Origin: Danxiaibacter flavus | Lineage (GTDB): Bacteria; Bacteroidota; Bacteroidia; Chitinophagales; Chitinophagaceae | DNA: 64,000 nucleotides | Reading direction: 5' to 3' | Assembly: GCF_041060425.1 (NCBI RefSeq) | Contig: NZ_JAULBC010000004.1 | Location: 1-64,000, forward strand | Part shown: one piece after another, positions 1 through 8,825 of the stretch | How the letters are laid out: every line of letters starts with the position of its first letter | Position numbering within the stretch: the first letter of the stretch is position 1 | Translations under genes and position numbers: made by a program | Notes under the pieces: generated by a model | The model's database searches: none | What the model saw: only the letters and a program-made list of their open reading frames with translations | Told to the model about the DNA's origin: nothing

Positions 1-91
1 ATCATAAGGCCGAATAGAAGATTCGATCGAAAAAAGCGGCTTAAAAGGCCGCCTTCCATGAATTATAAACAACTTTAGTTCTTATTTCAAC

Positions 92-230
92 GACATTGAT
101 TCACCATTCGCTATTGACGACATCTCGCCCATTTCACTATTGACCATTCGCTATTGACCATTCTGCGCTGCCAGCCCAGAACATTGCATGCCTCACATTT
201 CACTATTCACTATTGACCATTGACGATCTG
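92..230. repeat. Degenerate 7-mer repeat array upstream of the GH92 gene
   Basis: The words CACTATT, GACCATT and CGCTATT recur in about 7-base steps, interrupted near 165-200. The same word family, reverse-complemented, follows radA and the glutathione peroxidase gene. The rest of 1-329 shows no gene or strong promoter that I can recognise; positions 1-60 hold only a weak GC hairpin. Confidence 0.6.
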
Positions 231-329
231 CACTGTTGCCCATCGACCCCAATCCGCCATCAATCATATTCTGCCTGTCCATTTTGTCCTACATTCGCGA
301 CAGTTTAGCATCACTTAAATACTACTCTA

Positions 330-2531
330 ATGAAAAAGAAATTGTTATTGAGCTGTTGCCTGCTGCAGGGCGTTCTATCCTTTCCCCAGTCCGTTACAAA
401 ATACGTGGATCCTTTTATTGGAACGGCGGCCCATGGGCACACCTATCCGGGTGCAACCGTTCCTTTTGGAATGGTGCAGCTAAGTCCGGATAATGGCACG
501 CAGGGATGGGACTGGTGCAGCGGTTATAACTATTCAGATTCAGTAATTGTAGGATTTAGTCACACACACCTGAGTGGTACAGGCATTGGAGACCTGGCCG
601 ATATTTCTGTGTTGCCGGTAGTTGGAGAGGATCCCAACGCGGGAAAATTGTCCAGCAATTTTTCACATGGATCTGAAACAGCTTCCCCGGGATACTATAA
701 AGTAGATCTCAAAAAATACAACATACAGGCGGAGCTTACAGCCGGATTGAGATATGGCGTTCATCGATACACATTCCCGGCCTCAGAAAAAGCAATGATC
801 CGTTTTGATCTTGGTTTCGCCATCAACTGGGATAAGGCCACCGAAACCAATTTCACCCGCATCGACGACAGCACTTTTGCCGGCTACCGTTTTTCAACAG
901 GATGGGCAAATGATCAAAAAGTGTACTTTGTTGTACGGCTGAGCAAACCAGTACAAAAACTGGTTTTGTTTAAAGACGGACAAGAAGCGGGCGGAACTGC
1001 GGCCACATCAAAGAAAACTGTTGCGTGCCTTATGTTCAGCACCAAACAGGGTGAGCAAATAGAAATGAAAGTGGCGTTAAGCTCTGCCAATATTGAAGGT
1101 GCAATGGCCGTAATCGACAATACTAACGGGATTAATTTTGATCGCACATTAGAATTGGCTCAGCAGTCATGGGAAAAAGAACTTAGCAAGATTGCCATTG
1201 AAACAAATGACCAACAAAAGAAAATATTCTATACAGCATTGTATCACTCCTTTGTAGCGCCTACCATTTTTAATGATGAAAAAGGCAACTACAAAACGGC
1301 AACTGGAAGTATTGAAAATAGTACTGAACCAATTTACAGTACACATTCTATCTGGGATGTATTTCGTGCGCAAAGTCCCTTGTTTACATTGATACAGACT
1401 GATCGTGTTACTGATATCATTAACTCATTTCTTAAATTTTACAAACAGCATGGTTTACTGCCTGTGTGGGACCTTGCCTTTAACGAAACAAATTGCATGA
1501 CGGGCTATCACGCTGTTCCTGTTATAACCGGTGCAATCCTTAAAAACATTAAAGGATTTGACGTAAATCTTGCATATGAAGCAATGAAAAAAAGTGCCAT
1601 GCAAGACATTCGCGGCACCGATGTTTACAGAAAATATGGTTATGTGCCGCAAGACAAATATGGCAGCAGCGTTACCATCACACTTGAATATGCTTTTGAC
1701 GACTGGTGCATTGCACAGGTAGCAAAAAAACTGGGTAAAACAGATGAATACAACACGTTTATGAAACGTTCTTCATCGTGGAAGCATCTCTTCGATACCT
1801 CAATTGGCTTTGCCAGGGCTAAAAACAGCGATGGTAAATGGGTAGTGCCTTTCGATCCGTATTATTCTGAACATGATGCTGACAAGGCCATGTTCACAGA
1901 AGGTAACTCATGGCAGCATAGCTGGTTTGTACCTCAGGATGTGAAGGGATTAATTGAGGCACATGGTGGTGATAAAAAATTCATTTCTAAACTGGATTCT
2001 CTATTTAGTGTATCATCTGCAATGACCGGAGCCAACGTATCTCCTGATATCAGCGGAATGGTCGGTCAGTATGCACAGGGCAACGAGCCTGGACATCACA
2101 CTGCATATTTGTATAACTATGCAGGTGCGCCTTACAAAACGGCTGAGAAAATAAATCAGATCACTTCAGAATTGTATACAGATAAACCAGACGGATTATG
2201 TGGCAATGAAGATTGCGGACAAATGAGTGCCTGGTATGTTTTAAGCTCGCTCGGTTTTTACCCTGTAAATGCAGCAGATGGCCGTTATGTTTTCGGACGT
2301 CCGTTGTTTGATAAAGCAACTTTATCATTGGCTGAAGGAAAGAAGTTCACAGTTCGTACAATCAATAATTCTGCGAAGAATATGTATATACAGAGCATGG
2401 TGCTGAATGGAAAACCATATACTAAAAGTTATATCACGCACCAGGATATTATTAAAGGCGGAGAGCTGGTTATAACAATGGGCGATAAACCATCGATGAG
2501 TTTTGGAAAGGAAATTAAAGACAGACCATAA
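330..2531 (+). CDS. GH92 family alpha-mannosidase (exported)
   Basis: Glycoside hydrolase family 92 exo-alpha-mannosidases are calcium-dependent inverting enzymes that trim mannose from N-glycans or fungal mannans. The 733-residue length fits the family. An N-terminal signal peptide (MKKKLLLSCCLLQG) is followed directly by the family opening YVDPFIGTAAHGHTYPG. Further GH92 blocks are SIWDVFRAQSPL (about residue 340), GNSWQHSWFVPQD (about 530), GNEPGHHTAYLYNYAG (about 585) and GNEDCGQMSAWYVLSSLGFY (about 625), the last in the catalytic region. The ATG at 330 is followed by a typical signal peptide, so the start is secure. It stands alone, facing the LacI gene tail to tail. Family assignment is very sure; linkage specificity cannot be told from sequence. 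Confidence 0.93.
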   Translation: MKKKLLLSCCLLQGVLSFPQSVTKYVDPFIGTAAHGHTYPGATVPFGMVQLSPDNGTQGWDWCSGYNYSDSVIVGFSHTHLSGTGIGDLADISVLPVVGEDPNAGKLSSNFSHGSETASPGYYKVDLKKYNIQAELTAGLRYGVHRYTFPASEKAMIRFDLGFAINWDKATETNFTRIDDSTFAGYRFSTGWANDQKVYFVVRLSKPVQKLVLFKDGQEAGGTAATSKKTVACLMFSTKQGEQIEMKVALSSANIEGAMAVIDNTNGINFDRTLELAQQSWEKELSKIAIETNDQQKKIFYTALYHSFVAPTIFNDEKGNYKTATGSIENSTEPIYSTHSIWDVFRAQSPLFTLIQTDRVTDIINSFLKFYKQHGLLPVWDLAFNETNCMTGYHAVPVITGAILKNIKGFDVNLAYEAMKKSAMQDIRGTDVYRKYGYVPQDKYGSSVTITLEYAFDDWCIAQVAKKLGKTDEYNTFMKRSSSWKHLFDTSIGFARAKNSDGKWVVPFDPYYSEHDADKAMFTEGNSWQHSWFVPQDVKGLIEAHGGDKKFISKLDSLFSVSSAMTGANVSPDISGMVGQYAQGNEPGHHTAYLYNYAGAPYKTAEKINQITSELYTDKPDGLCGNEDCGQMSAWYVLSSLGFYPVNAADGRYVFGRPLFDKATLSLAEGKKFTVRTINNSAKNMYIQSMVLNGKPYTKSYITHQDIIKGGELVITMGDKPSMSFGKEIKDRP

Positions 2532-2827
2532 AGCTGTTAGCTATCAGCAATGAGCTTTTAGCTTTGGTAAAGATTTTTGCCACTGAAACACAGAAGCTCA
2601 GAATTTTTACCACGGATTACACAGAGTTTTTTTTCACAGAGGGCCACAGAGATTTTTTAACTCTGTGGCCCTTTGTGCAGCTATCAGCTATGGGCTTTTA
2701 GCTTTGGCAAACGGAGAAAGATTTTTTTGCCACTGAAACACAGAAGCACAGAGTTTTTTACCACAGAGTAAAAAGAGTTTTTTCACAGAGGGCCACAGAG
2801 ATTTTTTAACTCTGTGGCCCTCTGTGC
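2532..2827. repeat. Tandem-duplicated about 145-bp unit: 7-mers plus a CACAGAG inverted repeat
   Basis: AGCTGTT/AGCTATC/AGCTTTT 7-mers start at the first base after the GH92 stop codon. Two tandem copies follow (2539-2678 and 2679-2827). Each runs from AGCTATCAGC through GAAACACAGAAG to a strong inverted repeat in which GGCCACAGAG pairs with CTCTGTGGCC around a short A/T loop. The copies differ by substitutions and small indels. The hairpins lie between convergent genes and may end transcription from both sides. From 2828 to 2926 there is only a further CTCTGTG-type tail. Confidence 0.75.
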
Positions 2828-2926
2828 ATCCTCCGTGAAACTCTGTGTAATTTTTATGGCAACAAAGGACTTGAAACACGCAGTTAACATCGTTTTTTGT
2901 ATTACAATCGTGCAGCACCTCCCTTC

Positions 2927-3943
2927 TTAAGCAGACTTCTTTGTTGAGTCACGCACAACTAATGCTGACTTTAGTATAAAGGTCTCGTCGGGCAACGTGT
3001 AATTCTTTTTCTCCAGGGATTTAAACAGAATAGATACTGCTTCTTTACCAATATCAAAAGCCGGCTGTGTGATTGTTGTTAATGATGGATGTAACAAGGG
3101 CGCCACTTCCAGGTTACTGAAGCTTACAATCTTTATATCGTTAGGGATATTCAATCCAATATCGGCGCAAACATTATACGTTGAAACAGCCATCTTTTCT
3201 ACTGCAGAAAAAATCCCGTCCGGCCTTTGCTTGCTACTTAGCAGCTTTTTTATCAGTTTGTAATTTTCAGTGTCATTGGTCGTTCCACTTACTATTAAAT
3301 GAGGTTTTAGAGGAATGCCATATTTCTTCAGCGCATCTTCGTAACCAGCCATTCGCTTGCTGTTGATGGACTGCCTTGAAAAAGAGAAATAAGCCACATT
3401 TTTACAACCCTGCTTAATCAAATGTTCAGTAGCCAGGTAGCCACAATTATAGTCGTCTGTTGTAACCTTGGCCGTTGGAATGGATTCACATACTCTATCA
3501 AAAAAAACAATCGGTAAGCCCTTATCCTGCAGGTCCATCAAATGATCCACATTCACGGTTTCGCTTGAAACCGACATCAGGATACCGTCCACTCTTCCAT
3601 TCTGTAAATGCTGTACAATGTACTTTTCACGCTCATAATCTTCATGCGTAAGATAAATAAGCACATGGTAATTCTTTTCGCGGGCAATTGCCTCTATCCC
3701 ATTAATTACCAGGATGAAAAAATTATTGGCTATTTCAGGTATAATAACACCGATGGTCTTGCTCTTTTGCTTCCGCAGGCTGCTGGCATAAGGGTTAGGC
3801 TCATAATTCAGTTTCTTTGCCATTGCCATTACACGCTGCTTGGTCTCATCACTTATCTCGTGGCTGTTACGCAATGCCCGCGACACAGTAGATGTTGCCA
3901 ATCCCAGCTCCTTTGCCAGATATTTCAAATTAACAGGTTCCAT
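2927..3943 (-). CDS. LacI-family transcriptional regulator
   Basis: DNA-binding regulator of the LacI/GalR family, 338 residues as expected. Residues 4-50 form the helix-turn-helix and hinge (LKYLAKELGLATSTVSRAL, then KKLNYEPNPYASSLR). The rest is a periplasmic-binding-protein-like effector domain opening with KTIGVIIPEIANNFF. It is divergent from the sugar isomerase gene, and a LacI-type dyad lies between them (4057-4070), suggesting control of that operon and of itself. The ligand is probably a sugar, by inference from the neighbours. The ATG at 3943 leaves an intact DNA-binding domain. Confidence 0.93.
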   Translation of the reverse strand: MEPVNLKYLAKELGLATSTVSRALRNSHEISDETKQRVMAMAKKLNYEPNPYASSLRKQKSKTIGVIIPEIANNFFILVINGIEAIAREKNYHVLIYLTHEDYEREKYIVQHLQNGRVDGILMSVSSETVNVDHLMDLQDKGLPIVFFDRVCESIPTAKVTTDDYNCGYLATEHLIKQGCKNVAYFSFSRQSINSKRMAGYEDALKKYGIPLKPHLIVSGTTNDTENYKLIKKLLSSKQRPDGIFSAVEKMAVSTYNVCADIGLNIPNDIKIVSFSNLEVAPLLHPSLTTITQPAFDIGKEAVSILFKSLEKKNYTLPDETFILKSALVVRDSTKKSA

Positions 3944-3992
3944 AGCTTATATGCCGGTGAATAATTATCCGCTACAAATCAGATTTACACTT

Positions 3993-4014
3993 TTGTATGA
4001 TGTCAGTCATACAA
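3993..4014. promoter_or_regulatory. Perfect inverted repeat in the divergent LacI/isomerase promoter region
   Basis: TTGTATGA, six bases, then TCATACAA: perfect 8-base arms about 50 bases upstream of the lacI-type start codon. It lacks the central CG of LacI operators, so it may bind another regulator. This is a candidate operator only. Confidence 0.4.
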
Positions 4015-4056
4015 CCTCTTGGACGCGAAATTTACACTCTTTATCCAACAAATTTG

Positions 4057-4070
4057 CGGAATCGTTTGCG
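4057..4070. promoter_or_regulatory. Candidate LacI-family operator
   Basis: CGGAATCGTTTGCG fits the LacI/GalR operator pattern CGnAAnCGnTTnCG with the central CG; 10 of 14 positions are symmetric. It lies between the divergent LacI gene and the isomerase gene, where an autoregulatory operator would be expected. Confidence 0.5.
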
Positions 4071-4198
4071 TAAAAAAACATATTATGCCTGCTATTTTAC
4101 CTAAAATTGTGAGAACTTAGAATCCATAACTTTTGCTTTGCTGTAATAGCTGCAACACAGGTTCACGTTTACAGAATAAAACTTATTAACTAATCAAC

Positions 4199-5041
4199 AT
4201 GTCCTCAAGAAGAAATTTTATCCGCACTACTGCTGTAGGAATGGCCGGCACGCTGTCCTTTCCTGCAATATCAAAAGCCTCGGCATTCTATGCCGGTGAT
4301 TCATCAAAAGCAACCACATTTTCTATTGGGATGGCAGGTTACACTTTCCTGAATTTTGATGTAGCTGCATCCATTGAAATGATGAAAAAGCTGGATGTAC
4401 ACAACATTTCGGTAAAAGATTTTCACTTGCCACTAAACAGCTCTGATGAAAAGATAAAGCAGGTATTGCAGCAGTTTAAAGATGGCGGCATAAATGTATA
4501 CACCGTAGGCGTGATATACATGAAATCAAAAGAAGCCGTTGACCAGGCTTTTGATTATGCAAAACGTGTTGGAGTGAACATGATTGTGGGTGTACCCAAT
4601 TACGACCTGCTGGATTACACAGAGGAAAAAGTTAAACAAACCAATATTAAGATCGCCATTCACAACCACGGTCCCGAGGATAAATTATATCCCGGTCCTA
4701 AACAGGTATGGGATCAGATCAAAGATCGCGATGCGCGTATGGGTCTGTGTCTTGATGTGGGACATGCATTGAGAGCAGGCACAGAACCGGACGAAGCGGT
4801 AAAATTGTACAGCAAACGACTGTTCGACATGCACATTAAGGATGTTGTTGCCCGCGAAAAAAATGCATCAGTTACAGAGATCGGTCGCGGTGTTATAAAC
4901 TACCCGGCGTTGATCAAGGCACTGGAGAAAGTAAAATACAATGGGATGATCAGCGTAGAATATGAAAAGAATATGAAGGATCCTTTGGTAGGGATAGCTG
5001 AATCGGTGGGATATGTGAGAGGCGTGATGAAAACGGTGTGA
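4199..5041 (+). CDS. Sugar phosphate isomerase/epimerase-like TIM barrel, Tat-type leader
   Basis: Xylose-isomerase-like TIM-barrel protein (AP endonuclease 2 superfamily), 280 residues. The N terminus SSRRNFIRTT resembles a twin-arginine signal and is followed by a hydrophobic stretch ending in ASA, so export to the periplasm is likely. Metal-site strands are visible: IAIHNHGPED, GLCLDVGH, LFDMHIKDV and ISVEYE. Exported members of this family accompany DUF1080 proteins in 3-keto-sugar or inositol-type metabolism; that role is inference here. It is followed after 108 bases by the DUF1080 gene, with which it probably forms a LacI-controlled unit. Its TGA stop overlaps the first base of a 7-mer array. 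Confidence 0.85.
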   Translation: MSSRRNFIRTTAVGMAGTLSFPAISKASAFYAGDSSKATTFSIGMAGYTFLNFDVAASIEMMKKLDVHNISVKDFHLPLNSSDEKIKQVLQQFKDGGINVYTVGVIYMKSKEAVDQAFDYAKRVGVNMIVGVPNYDLLDYTEEKVKQTNIKIAIHNHGPEDKLYPGPKQVWDQIKDRDARMGLCLDVGHALRAGTEPDEAVKLYSKRLFDMHIKDVVAREKNASVTEIGRGVINYPALIKALEKVKYNGMISVEYEKNMKDPLVGIAESVGYVRGVMKTV

Positions 5042-5124
5042 GGTATCAGGTATCAGGTTTCAGGTATCAGGTTTCAGGTATTAGGTATTAGGTTTTGAGC
5101 TTTAGGCTTTAGGCTCTAAGCTTT
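5041..5124. repeat. Twelve phase-perfect heptamers, AGGTATC drifting to AGGCTTT
   Basis: From 5041 the sequence reads aggtatc, aggtatc, aggtttc, aggtatc, aggtttc, aggtatt, aggtatt, aggtttt, gagcttt, aggcttt, aggctct, aagcttt. That is twelve 7-mers with no indel, beginning at the last base of the preceding stop codon. The word family changes midway while the 7-base phase is kept. It separates two genes that look co-transcribed. Confidence 0.9.
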
Positions 5125-5149
5125 ATTTTTAATCAGCAAACAAATTTCA

Positions 5150-6508
5150 ATGTATAAGAAATTATTATTCGCAGCAGGAATCAGCCTGTTGCTGTCATCA
5201 CAGACAATCGCAGCGGAAAAGAAATCGCTGTTTAATGGCCGCGATCTTTCCGGCTGGAAACAACTTAACGGCAAAGCCAAATATGAAGTAAAAGATGGCG
5301 AGATCATCGGTACTACAACCGTGAATGAGCCGAACTCTTTCCTGGTAACAGAAAAAGAGTATGGCGATTTCATTCTCGAGCTTGAGTTTAAATTTGAAGG
5401 AGAGTTTAATTCAGGAATACAGGTAAGAAGCGAAAGCACACCTTCGTATCAAAATGGCCGCGTGCATGGCTACCAGATTGAAATTGATCCAAGCGAACGT
5501 GCATGGAGCGGTGGCATTTATGACGAAGCAAGAAGAGGCTGGCTGTATCCGCTGACTTATAATCCTGCCGCGCAAAAGGCATACAAAAAAGACGGCTGGA
5601 ACAAATACAGGGTAGAATGCATCGGCAGCAGTATCCGCACATGGGTAAATGGCGTTCCCGCTGCTAACCTTGTTGACGATCTTACACTGAAAGGTTTTAT
5701 CGCCCTTCAAGTTCATGGAATTGGAAGCAAGACAGAAGATGCCGGCAAAAAAATCCACTGGAAAAATATCTCTATCGAAACTGCCAATCTTAAACCATCG
5801 CCTAACGATGACGTATATGTTGTAAATCTTCTTCCTAATAATGTTTCTGCACAGGAAAAACAAAATGGCGTGAAACTTTTGTGGGATGGGAAAACATCTG
5901 CAGGCTGGAGAAGAGCTTTCAAAACTGAGTTCCCTGCAAGCGGATGGAAAATGGACAATGGCGTATTAACCGTGCAGCCTTCTAACGGTCATGAAGCTGG
6001 TGGCGGTGGAGATATTGTTACTGAAAAAGAATATAGTGCTTTTGATCTTCAGTTTGAATTTAAGCTGACTGACGGCGCCAACAGCGGTGTAAAATATTTT
6101 GTGAAGGAAGAAAATGATTCAAAAGGACTTTCTGCGATCGGTCTTGAATACCAGGTGCTGGATGATGAAAAACATCCTGATGCAAAGCTGGGACGTGACG
6201 GCGACAGAACTTTAAGTTCTTTGTATGATCTTATTCCCCGTAAAAATATTCCTGCAGCACTGAAAAAGATTGGCGAATGGAACAGGGGCCGCATTATTGT
6301 TTATCCAAATAACCACGTAGAGCATTGGTTAAATGGCTACAAAATGGTAGAGTATGAAAGAGGTTCCAAAGAGTATGAAGCACTTGTTGCGATAAGCAAA
6401 TACAAGGTTTGGAAGAATTTCGGCACGGCACCTGCAGGACATATCCTGTTACAGGACCATGGCAATGAAGTTTCTTACAGAAGCATAAAAATTAAAGAGC
6501 TGAAATAG
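5150..6508 (+). CDS. Exported protein with two DUF1080 (3-keto-disaccharide hydrolase-like) domains
   Basis: This 452-residue protein has a signal peptide (MYKKLLFAAGISLLLSSQ, cut near AA/EKK) and two tandem DUF1080 laminin-G-like sandwich domains. Domain 1 covers about residues 27-205, opening FNGRDLSGWKQL; domain 2 about 242-450, opening LWDGKTSAGWRR. The two halves share the features S/AGW, TEKEY, LEF/FEF and NSGV/I. Family members bind or cleave oxidised (3-keto) glycosides in the periplasm. Association with an exported sugar isomerase and a LacI regulator fits a keto-sugar pathway, though the substrate is unknown. The stop TAG lies inside the next 7-mer array. Confidence 0.87.
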   Translation: MYKKLLFAAGISLLLSSQTIAAEKKSLFNGRDLSGWKQLNGKAKYEVKDGEIIGTTTVNEPNSFLVTEKEYGDFILELEFKFEGEFNSGIQVRSESTPSYQNGRVHGYQIEIDPSERAWSGGIYDEARRGWLYPLTYNPAAQKAYKKDGWNKYRVECIGSSIRTWVNGVPAANLVDDLTLKGFIALQVHGIGSKTEDAGKKIHWKNISIETANLKPSPNDDVYVVNLLPNNVSAQEKQNGVKLLWDGKTSAGWRRAFKTEFPASGWKMDNGVLTVQPSNGHEAGGGGDIVTEKEYSAFDLQFEFKLTDGANSGVKYFVKEENDSKGLSAIGLEYQVLDDEKHPDAKLGRDGDRTLSSLYDLIPRKNIPAALKKIGEWNRGRIIVYPNNHVEHWLNGYKMVEYERGSKEYEALVAISKYKVWKNFGTAPAGHILLQDHGNEVSYRSIKIKELK

Positions 6509-6548
6509 CTGTCAGCTTTTAGCTATCAGCTATCAGCTATCAGCTTAG
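6507..6548. repeat. Heptamer array AGCTATC overlapping the DUF1080 stop codon
   Basis: Six in-phase 7-mers: agctgtc, agctttt, agctatc three times, agcttag. The array starts within the TAG stop codon. The rest of the 6509-7084 gap holds two hairpin terminators, a palindrome cluster and a further AATTTTC array near 7010-7084; 6790-6900 shows nothing recognisable. Confidence 0.85.
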
Positions 6549-6550
6549 TG

Positions 6551-6586
6551 AAAAACGCGCGACATTGTTTGTCGCGCTTTTTTATT
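6551..6586 (+). terminator. Intrinsic terminator after the DUF1080 gene
   Basis: GCGCGACA, loop TTGTT, TGTCGCGC, followed by seven T residues. The 8-base stem is perfect and GC-rich, about 45 bases after the stop codon. Confidence 0.85.
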
Positions 6587-6638
6587 GTATAATTCAATGA
6601 AATCCCGAAGGCCGCCTGACCGGTACTCTTTTGTCTGT

Positions 6639-6786
6639 AGCCCGCAGGGCTTAAAGTTCAATAGAAGTCCTAACATACAAGGCCCTTATTGTCCGTAGGA
6701 CATTAACCTCCTTATTTCGATTAATGCCCTACGGGCAATGCTCTTCATCTCTTGATTAATTCTATTGAGCTCAATCCCCTAGGGGA
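6639..6786. repeat. Cluster of four short REP-like palindromes
   Basis: Four small palindromes lie within 150 bases: AGCCC-gca-GGGCT (6639), GTCC-gta-GGAC (6691), GCCC-tac-GGGC (6726) and TCCCCTAGGGGA (6775). All have C-rich left arms, G-rich right arms and a tiny centre. AT-rich linkers such as TATTGAGCTCAAT separate them. They resemble repetitive extragenic palindromes; no transposase is nearby. Confidence 0.55.
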
Positions 6787-6940
6787 AAATTGCAACTGAT
6801 ATGAGCTTTGTCAGCAGCACGACAGTACAGGTCTCTCAAATGTTGATCTGATATTAAAATATTTAAACGCTTAATATTGGCAACTCTTAATTAAATGGCA
6901 TAGAACTATCAATTTTCAATTAGGGCTATCATCTCAAAAG

Positions 6941-6968
6941 AAAAGCGCGACAAAATTGCCGCGCTTTT
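6941..6968 (-). terminator. Terminator hairpin downstream of the DUF4836 gene
   Basis: AAAAGCGCG, ten-base loop, CGCGCTTTT: a perfect 9-base stem flanked by A and T runs, so it can work in both directions. It lies about 115 bases past the stop of the minus-strand gene. Confidence 0.7.
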
Positions 6969-7084
6969 TATCTATTTTTTATTGTGCTCCGCTTATCATT
7001 CGCTCCGATCCATTTTCAATTTTCACCTCTCAATTTTCAATTATCTCTCCAATCCATTGTCAATTTTCACCTTTCAATTTTCAA

Positions 7085-8773
7085 TTATTTCACACTATCA
7101 ACACCTGGAGCGGTAGTGCTATCCGGAGCCTGACCATTCATATCCATGTCAACACTTTCCTTGTGAGGAATGTTTTTTGCAGCTTCAGCTAAAAATTCTG
7201 CCAGTGACGCAAGACTGTTTTTCTTTCCATCAACCATTCTCAGCTGCATCGAGCTTTTGATCAGTTTACCGTCAAAATTTTCAGTAGAGCCAACGAGATC
7301 TTTAAAGGTGGTTTTAGCCTTATTCATTGTAGCAACCTGGTCCGCTGTTGAACTGGAGTCAAGCGGAAATGCCTGTAAGATCTTATTGATATCAACATAC
7401 GCTCCAAATGGTTTACCACTTACTTTGCCGTCTACATCAGACGTGAAAGTAGCCTTAGCAGATCCGGCTGAATACTGACCAACCATCGCGCTATCACTTG
7501 CAACAATAATGTCCTTGCTGTTGATCAGGTAGCTTGTTCCGGGAAAGTTTTGCGGAAGCAGATACTGATCGCCGTTTTTGGTAAGCATGCCTTTTGAAAC
7601 CAATGTATTCATAACCTTTTCAAAAGAAGCTTTATCTCCGACTTTTGCGTTGAAAAGATATTTCATATCCGGCTTGGTCATGGTCATCTGAGGATAGTAC
7701 GGATTAGGTTGTTTAACCACTGCAAGATCAGAAACAACAAAGGAGAATTCTCCTTTAAATGCTTTAGCAACATCATCCAGTGTAAAGCCCATTTCATTCA
7801 AATACTGATTTGCCTGTACATCAAAGCCAGAGTATTTAATAATATCAATCAGTATTTGTGGATTAAATGACAACAAAATAAAACCATCAACATTGGATGA
7901 TGGATATTTATTGATCATATCCATATTGATCTTTTGTCCCGGATATTTTTTCAGGATATCTTTTAAAGCGGGACTGCTATAGCCTTTTGAAGAAGCAACG
8001 ATTTCGCCATCTTCGAAATTAATTGTCGTTGCAGAATATGCGTTATTGAGAAGATCACTCGCCTTAGTCATGCTGAGCATCGGTACATTGTTCAACAATC
8101 CCGAAGAATTAGTGAACACTGTGGCATCAGATTTTTCTTTAGCAAGCTCTACAAACTCAGGAATTGAAGCTATAGATTCCGCTTCTTTTTGCTCGTACAG
8201 TGTATTCAACAATAAATGTCCGTCGTCTGGTTGACCGCTTGAGGCTGTATTCCTGTTATATTCTTTATTACCTGCAACAATAATTACATCGCTGTTCCAA
8301 CCTACCGTAACATCGTTATCTATCACCGCATATGAATATTTGCTTTCTTTCTTGATTGCAGCTTCAGGTTTCTGTTTTTTCAAATACGCCTCAAACTTTC
8401 CGGCATCCTTTATCAATGCAATTGCAGCAAATGCATTTTGCTGACCGGTCATTATTGAGCCTTTGTTTTTCAGGAAGAAATAAACATCGGAAGACCAGTC
8501 TATCCCTGCATTTTTAAGATCGCCAACAGCAGATTTCATTTTCGCTACCTCAGACTTAGCGGAGTCTTTAAATATGGTATTGAAAAGAGAATCGAGGTTC
8601 ACACTGCTCTTAGACAGTTTTTCGGTAACACTCTTTGCGTTAACCGAAAACACCATGGTTGCATCTTTGGGAATAAATGTCACCTGCTTGGGAACGGACT
8701 TTTTACACGATGTTGCAATCAGCGCAACAGCCATGCAAAACAGGAGGCATCGGGTTACAAAATTTCTTGTCAT
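7085..8773 (-). CDS. DUF4836 family lipoprotein
   Basis: This 562-residue protein has a lipoprotein signal (hydrophobic stretch ending ALIATSC with the Cys at about residue 23) and the family opening KQVTFIPKDATMVFSVNAKS. DUF4836 proteins are Bacteroidota envelope proteins of unknown function. The middle contains repeated alpha/beta elements such as FILLSFNPQILIDIIKYSGFD and a hydrophilic, Asp/Met-rich tail. It lies 52 bases downstream of the NagZ/beta-lactamase fusion on the same strand and may be co-transcribed with it. The TAA stop falls in an AATTGAA-type repeat. Family is fairly sure; function is unknown. Confidence 0.8.
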   Translation of the reverse strand: MTRNFVTRCLLFCMAVALIATSCKKSVPKQVTFIPKDATMVFSVNAKSVTEKLSKSSVNLDSLFNTIFKDSAKSEVAKMKSAVGDLKNAGIDWSSDVYFFLKNKGSIMTGQQNAFAAIALIKDAGKFEAYLKKQKPEAAIKKESKYSYAVIDNDVTVGWNSDVIIVAGNKEYNRNTASSGQPDDGHLLLNTLYEQKEAESIASIPEFVELAKEKSDATVFTNSSGLLNNVPMLSMTKASDLLNNAYSATTINFEDGEIVASSKGYSSPALKDILKKYPGQKINMDMINKYPSSNVDGFILLSFNPQILIDIIKYSGFDVQANQYLNEMGFTLDDVAKAFKGEFSFVVSDLAVVKQPNPYYPQMTMTKPDMKYLFNAKVGDKASFEKVMNTLVSKGMLTKNGDQYLLPQNFPGTSYLINSKDIIVASDSAMVGQYSAGSAKATFTSDVDGKVSGKPFGAYVDINKILQAFPLDSSSTADQVATMNKAKTTFKDLVGSTENFDGKLIKSSMQLRMVDGKKNSLASLAEFLAEAAKNIPHKESVDMDMNGQAPDSTTAPGVDSVK

Positions 8774-8825
8774 AAATGTTTTTTAATAGAAAGCTAAATT
8801 AGTTTTTATGGTAATATTTAGCGTT

